From CAYQTO01 sp964420455 (GTDB lineage Bacteria > Sumerlaeota > Sumerlaeia > SLMS01): DNA of 16,883 bases. The translations under genes were made by a program, and so were the position numbers. Positions 14,915-16,883 of the stretch are shown one piece after another. How positions within the stretch are numbered: position 1 is the first letter of the stretch; each line of letters starts with the position of its first letter. The stretch lies in NCBI GenBank assembly GCA_964420455.1, contig CAYQTO010000073.1, positions 1-16,883 of the forward strand. The letters are read 5' to 3'. The notes under the pieces are model-generated. The model had not been told where the DNA came from. It did not search any database and saw nothing but the letters and a program-made list of their open reading frames with translations.

Positions 14915-15637
14915 CTAGACGCGGATTTCCAACTGGGTGGGATCGGCGGGGCGGGAGGGTTTTTCGAAGCGCTGGGCGTAGAGGGGCTCGCGGCGGGGGC
15001 GGGGCGCGTCGAGTCGTTCGAAGATGAAGGCGCCGGCGGCAAGGGTGCGCAGGCGGGCGGTCACGTCGGCCACGCGGGCAAGGCGCTCGCGCCAGGGACG
15101 GACGGGGGGCACGCCGGGTTCCCCCGTCTCGGGGCTGAACGTTGCGAGGATCGACCCGCCGTCCTCCCGCAGTTGCCCCATGGCGGCGAGCGCACGGCCA
15201 AAGAGGTGCTCGCGCTCGAACCGCGGCAACTGCTCGTCGAGAAACAGCGTCTCGATGCCGAGGACCACGAGGAGGGGGGGCTCGGGCCCGGCCGCCAGGC
15301 GGGGAAACTCCTCCGTCGCCAGCGCCGTCAGCTGGTGCACGGTAAAGGCCCGGGAGAGGAAGACCCGGCGCAGGACCTCGTGGGGATCGAGCCCCATGGA
15401 GCGGGCCCATTGCGAGAAGCGGTAGGGATCGAAGCGGTTGCAGGCATCGGCGCAGTAGATATGGCGGCGGTGGGAGAGGAGGCGGGCGGCGCCGGCGAGG
15501 ACACGGGGCATCTCGCGCGGAGGAGCCTCGAGCGCCACGAATGCCGGTCCCCGAAGTGACGCCCCCACGGGACCCGCGAGTTGGACCGCGCCCCCCGCCT
15601 GCCAGGGATTGGTATCCATGTGAGGGGCGATGGCCAT
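14915..15637 (-). CDS. RecA/RadA-like protein lacking a Walker A motif
   Basis: The 240-residue protein resembles the core of RadA/Rad51-type recombinases. ADACNRFDPYRFSQWARSMG (63-82), continuing LDPHEVLRRVFLSRAFTVHQ (83-102), matches the recombinase segment after Walker A (usual D-x-x-x-x-F-x-P-x-R, then S/A-R-A-x-x-x-x-Q). PLLVVLGIETLF (121-132) is in the Walker B position but lacks the typical Asp. The P-loop expected near residues 20-40 is missing: that region reads LAGPVGASLRGPAFVALEAP with no GKT or GKS. ATP hydrolysis is therefore doubtful, and the protein probably works as a structural partner, like ImuA or a recombinase paralogue. AAGGAG lies 5 nt before the ATG at 15637. It is the first gene of the three-gene cassette. 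Confidence 0.75.
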   Translation of the reverse strand: MAIAPHMDTNPWQAGGAVQLAGPVGASLRGPAFVALEAPPREMPRVLAGAARLLSHRRHIYCADACNRFDPYRFSQWARSMGLDPHEVLRRVFLSRAFTVHQLTALATEEFPRLAAGPEPPLLVVLGIETLFLDEQLPRFEREHLFGRALAAMGQLREDGGSILATFSPETGEPGVPPVRPWRERLARVADVTARLRTLAAGAFIFERLDAPRPRREPLYAQRFEKPSRPADPTQLEIRV

Positions 15638-15707
15638 GGGGCGCTCCTTGCGTGGGGGGGTGAAACTGGGAACGCGAGGGTGTGCCGGTGCGGCGGGGAG
15701 GGCAACG

Positions 15708-15728
15708 AAAAAGCGAATAAAAAGCGAA
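15708..15728. repeat. Direct repeat AAAAAGCGAA x2, 11-bp period, upstream of the PolB cassette
   Basis: AAAAAGCGAA occurs at 15708-15717 and again at 15719-15728, one helical turn apart, in an AT-rich patch within otherwise very GC-rich DNA. It lies about 70-90 bp before the RecA-like start and just after the LacI stop. On the minus strand it reads TTCGCTTTTT twice. It may be a regulator-binding site or UP-like element for the cassette, or the U-rich tail of a terminator for lacI. Confidence 0.5.
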
Positions 15729-15757
15729 AATCGGCGCCCGCTAAACTACCCGGCGCG
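15723..15757 (-). terminator. Weak possible terminator after the LacI-family gene
   Basis: On the minus strand, GCGCC (15752-15756) can pair with GGCGC (15733-15737) across a loop of about 14 nt, followed by GATTTT and further T runs. The stem is only five base pairs, so termination is plausible but weak. Read-through from lacI into the PolB cassette cannot be excluded. Confidence 0.3.
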
Positions 15758-15761
15758 TTGG

Positions 15762-16778
<1,017 letters not shown>

Positions 16779-16806
16779 GGCGCCGTGAGCCCTCGTTCGG
16801 ATTTGG

Positions 16807-16820
16807 AACAAGCGCTTTTA
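16807..16820. promoter_or_regulatory. LacI-family operator, probable autoregulation
   Basis: AACAAGCGCTTTTA is centred on the perfect palindrome AAGCGCTT with the central CG typical of LacI/GalR-family operators. It sits 29 bp upstream of the regulator's ATG and overlaps or abuts the expected -10 region of its promoter, which fits negative autoregulation. Confidence 0.6.
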
Positions 16821-16846
16821 CCGCCGCCCTGGCCGGGTCGTGTCAA
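16818..16846 (-). promoter_or_regulatory. Probable promoter of the LacI-family gene
   Basis: On the minus strand a perfect TTGACA (-35, 16841-16846) is followed after about 17-18 bp by a poor -10 candidate near GGTAAA, overlapping the operator. The exact -10 is uncertain. Confidence 0.45.
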
Positions 16847-16883
16847 AGCGAATGCGCGGCGGCCTGCAAAGCGGGGGGCGGGC

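Noticed and set aside
12334..15027. 897-residue open frame on the plus strand antisense to the polymerase cassette
   Set aside because: It mirrors the polymerase frame, is dominated by Gly, Ala, Glu and Val, and has no recognisable domain; the minus strand carries clear polymerase motifs. Long antisense frames are common at this GC content.

Overview
The window is about two-thirds GC and densely coding on both strands. It carries Gram-negative-style features: a lipoprotein peroxiredoxin, Sec signal peptides and an FKBP of the exported type. There is no rRNA, phage or IS sequence, so I cannot assign a phylum. The gene mix (YtcJ-like amidohydrolase, repeat-rich secreted protein, GT-C membrane enzyme, bacterial family B polymerase) suggests an uncultivated high-GC lineage of the planctomycete/BRC1/Hydrogenedentes kind, but this is only a guess.

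Layout. Bases 1-495 (minus) hold the N-terminal part of a GT-B glycosyltransferase that runs off the window. Divergent from it is panD (582-974), translationally coupled to a two-helix membrane protein (974-1252). A decayed DUF4143 ATPase tail (1254-1538, minus) follows. Then come a YtcJ-like metal-dependent amidohydrolase (1699-3303) and, convergent with it, a lipoprotein BCP peroxiredoxin (3300-3884). A GT-C-like multi-pass membrane protein (3971-6403) and a sensor histidine kinase (6348-7877) overlap and share the minus strand. Divergent from the kinase is a secreted repeat protein (7928-10023) that appears split by a single missing G near 8776-8780. A convergent terminator (10031-10056) separates it from an exported FKBP isomerase and nucleoside diphosphate kinase, both on the minus strand. 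Divergent from ndk is a class I methyltransferase (11427-12272).

The most interesting block is 12301-15637 (minus): a compact three-gene cassette. In transcription order it encodes a RecA/RadA-like protein without a Walker A motif, a 90-residue conserved-looking protein, and a family B DNA polymerase. The polymerase keeps motif A and the KxRGxExxRR-type block, but motif C reads DCFW in place of DTDS and the exonuclease motifs are eroded. Its extreme C terminus carries QTDLF, which fits the bacterial sliding-clamp-binding consensus. The arrangement (RecA-like accessory, small partner, atypical polymerase with a clamp peptide) is reminiscent of the ImuA-ImuB-DnaE2 mutasome and of archaeal PolB2/Dpo2 loci. 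I infer a DNA-damage-tolerance or mutagenesis module. A 10-bp direct repeat with 11-bp period lies upstream. The window ends with a LacI-family regulator (15762-16778) preceded by a TTGACA element and an AAGCGCTT operator, suggesting autoregulation.
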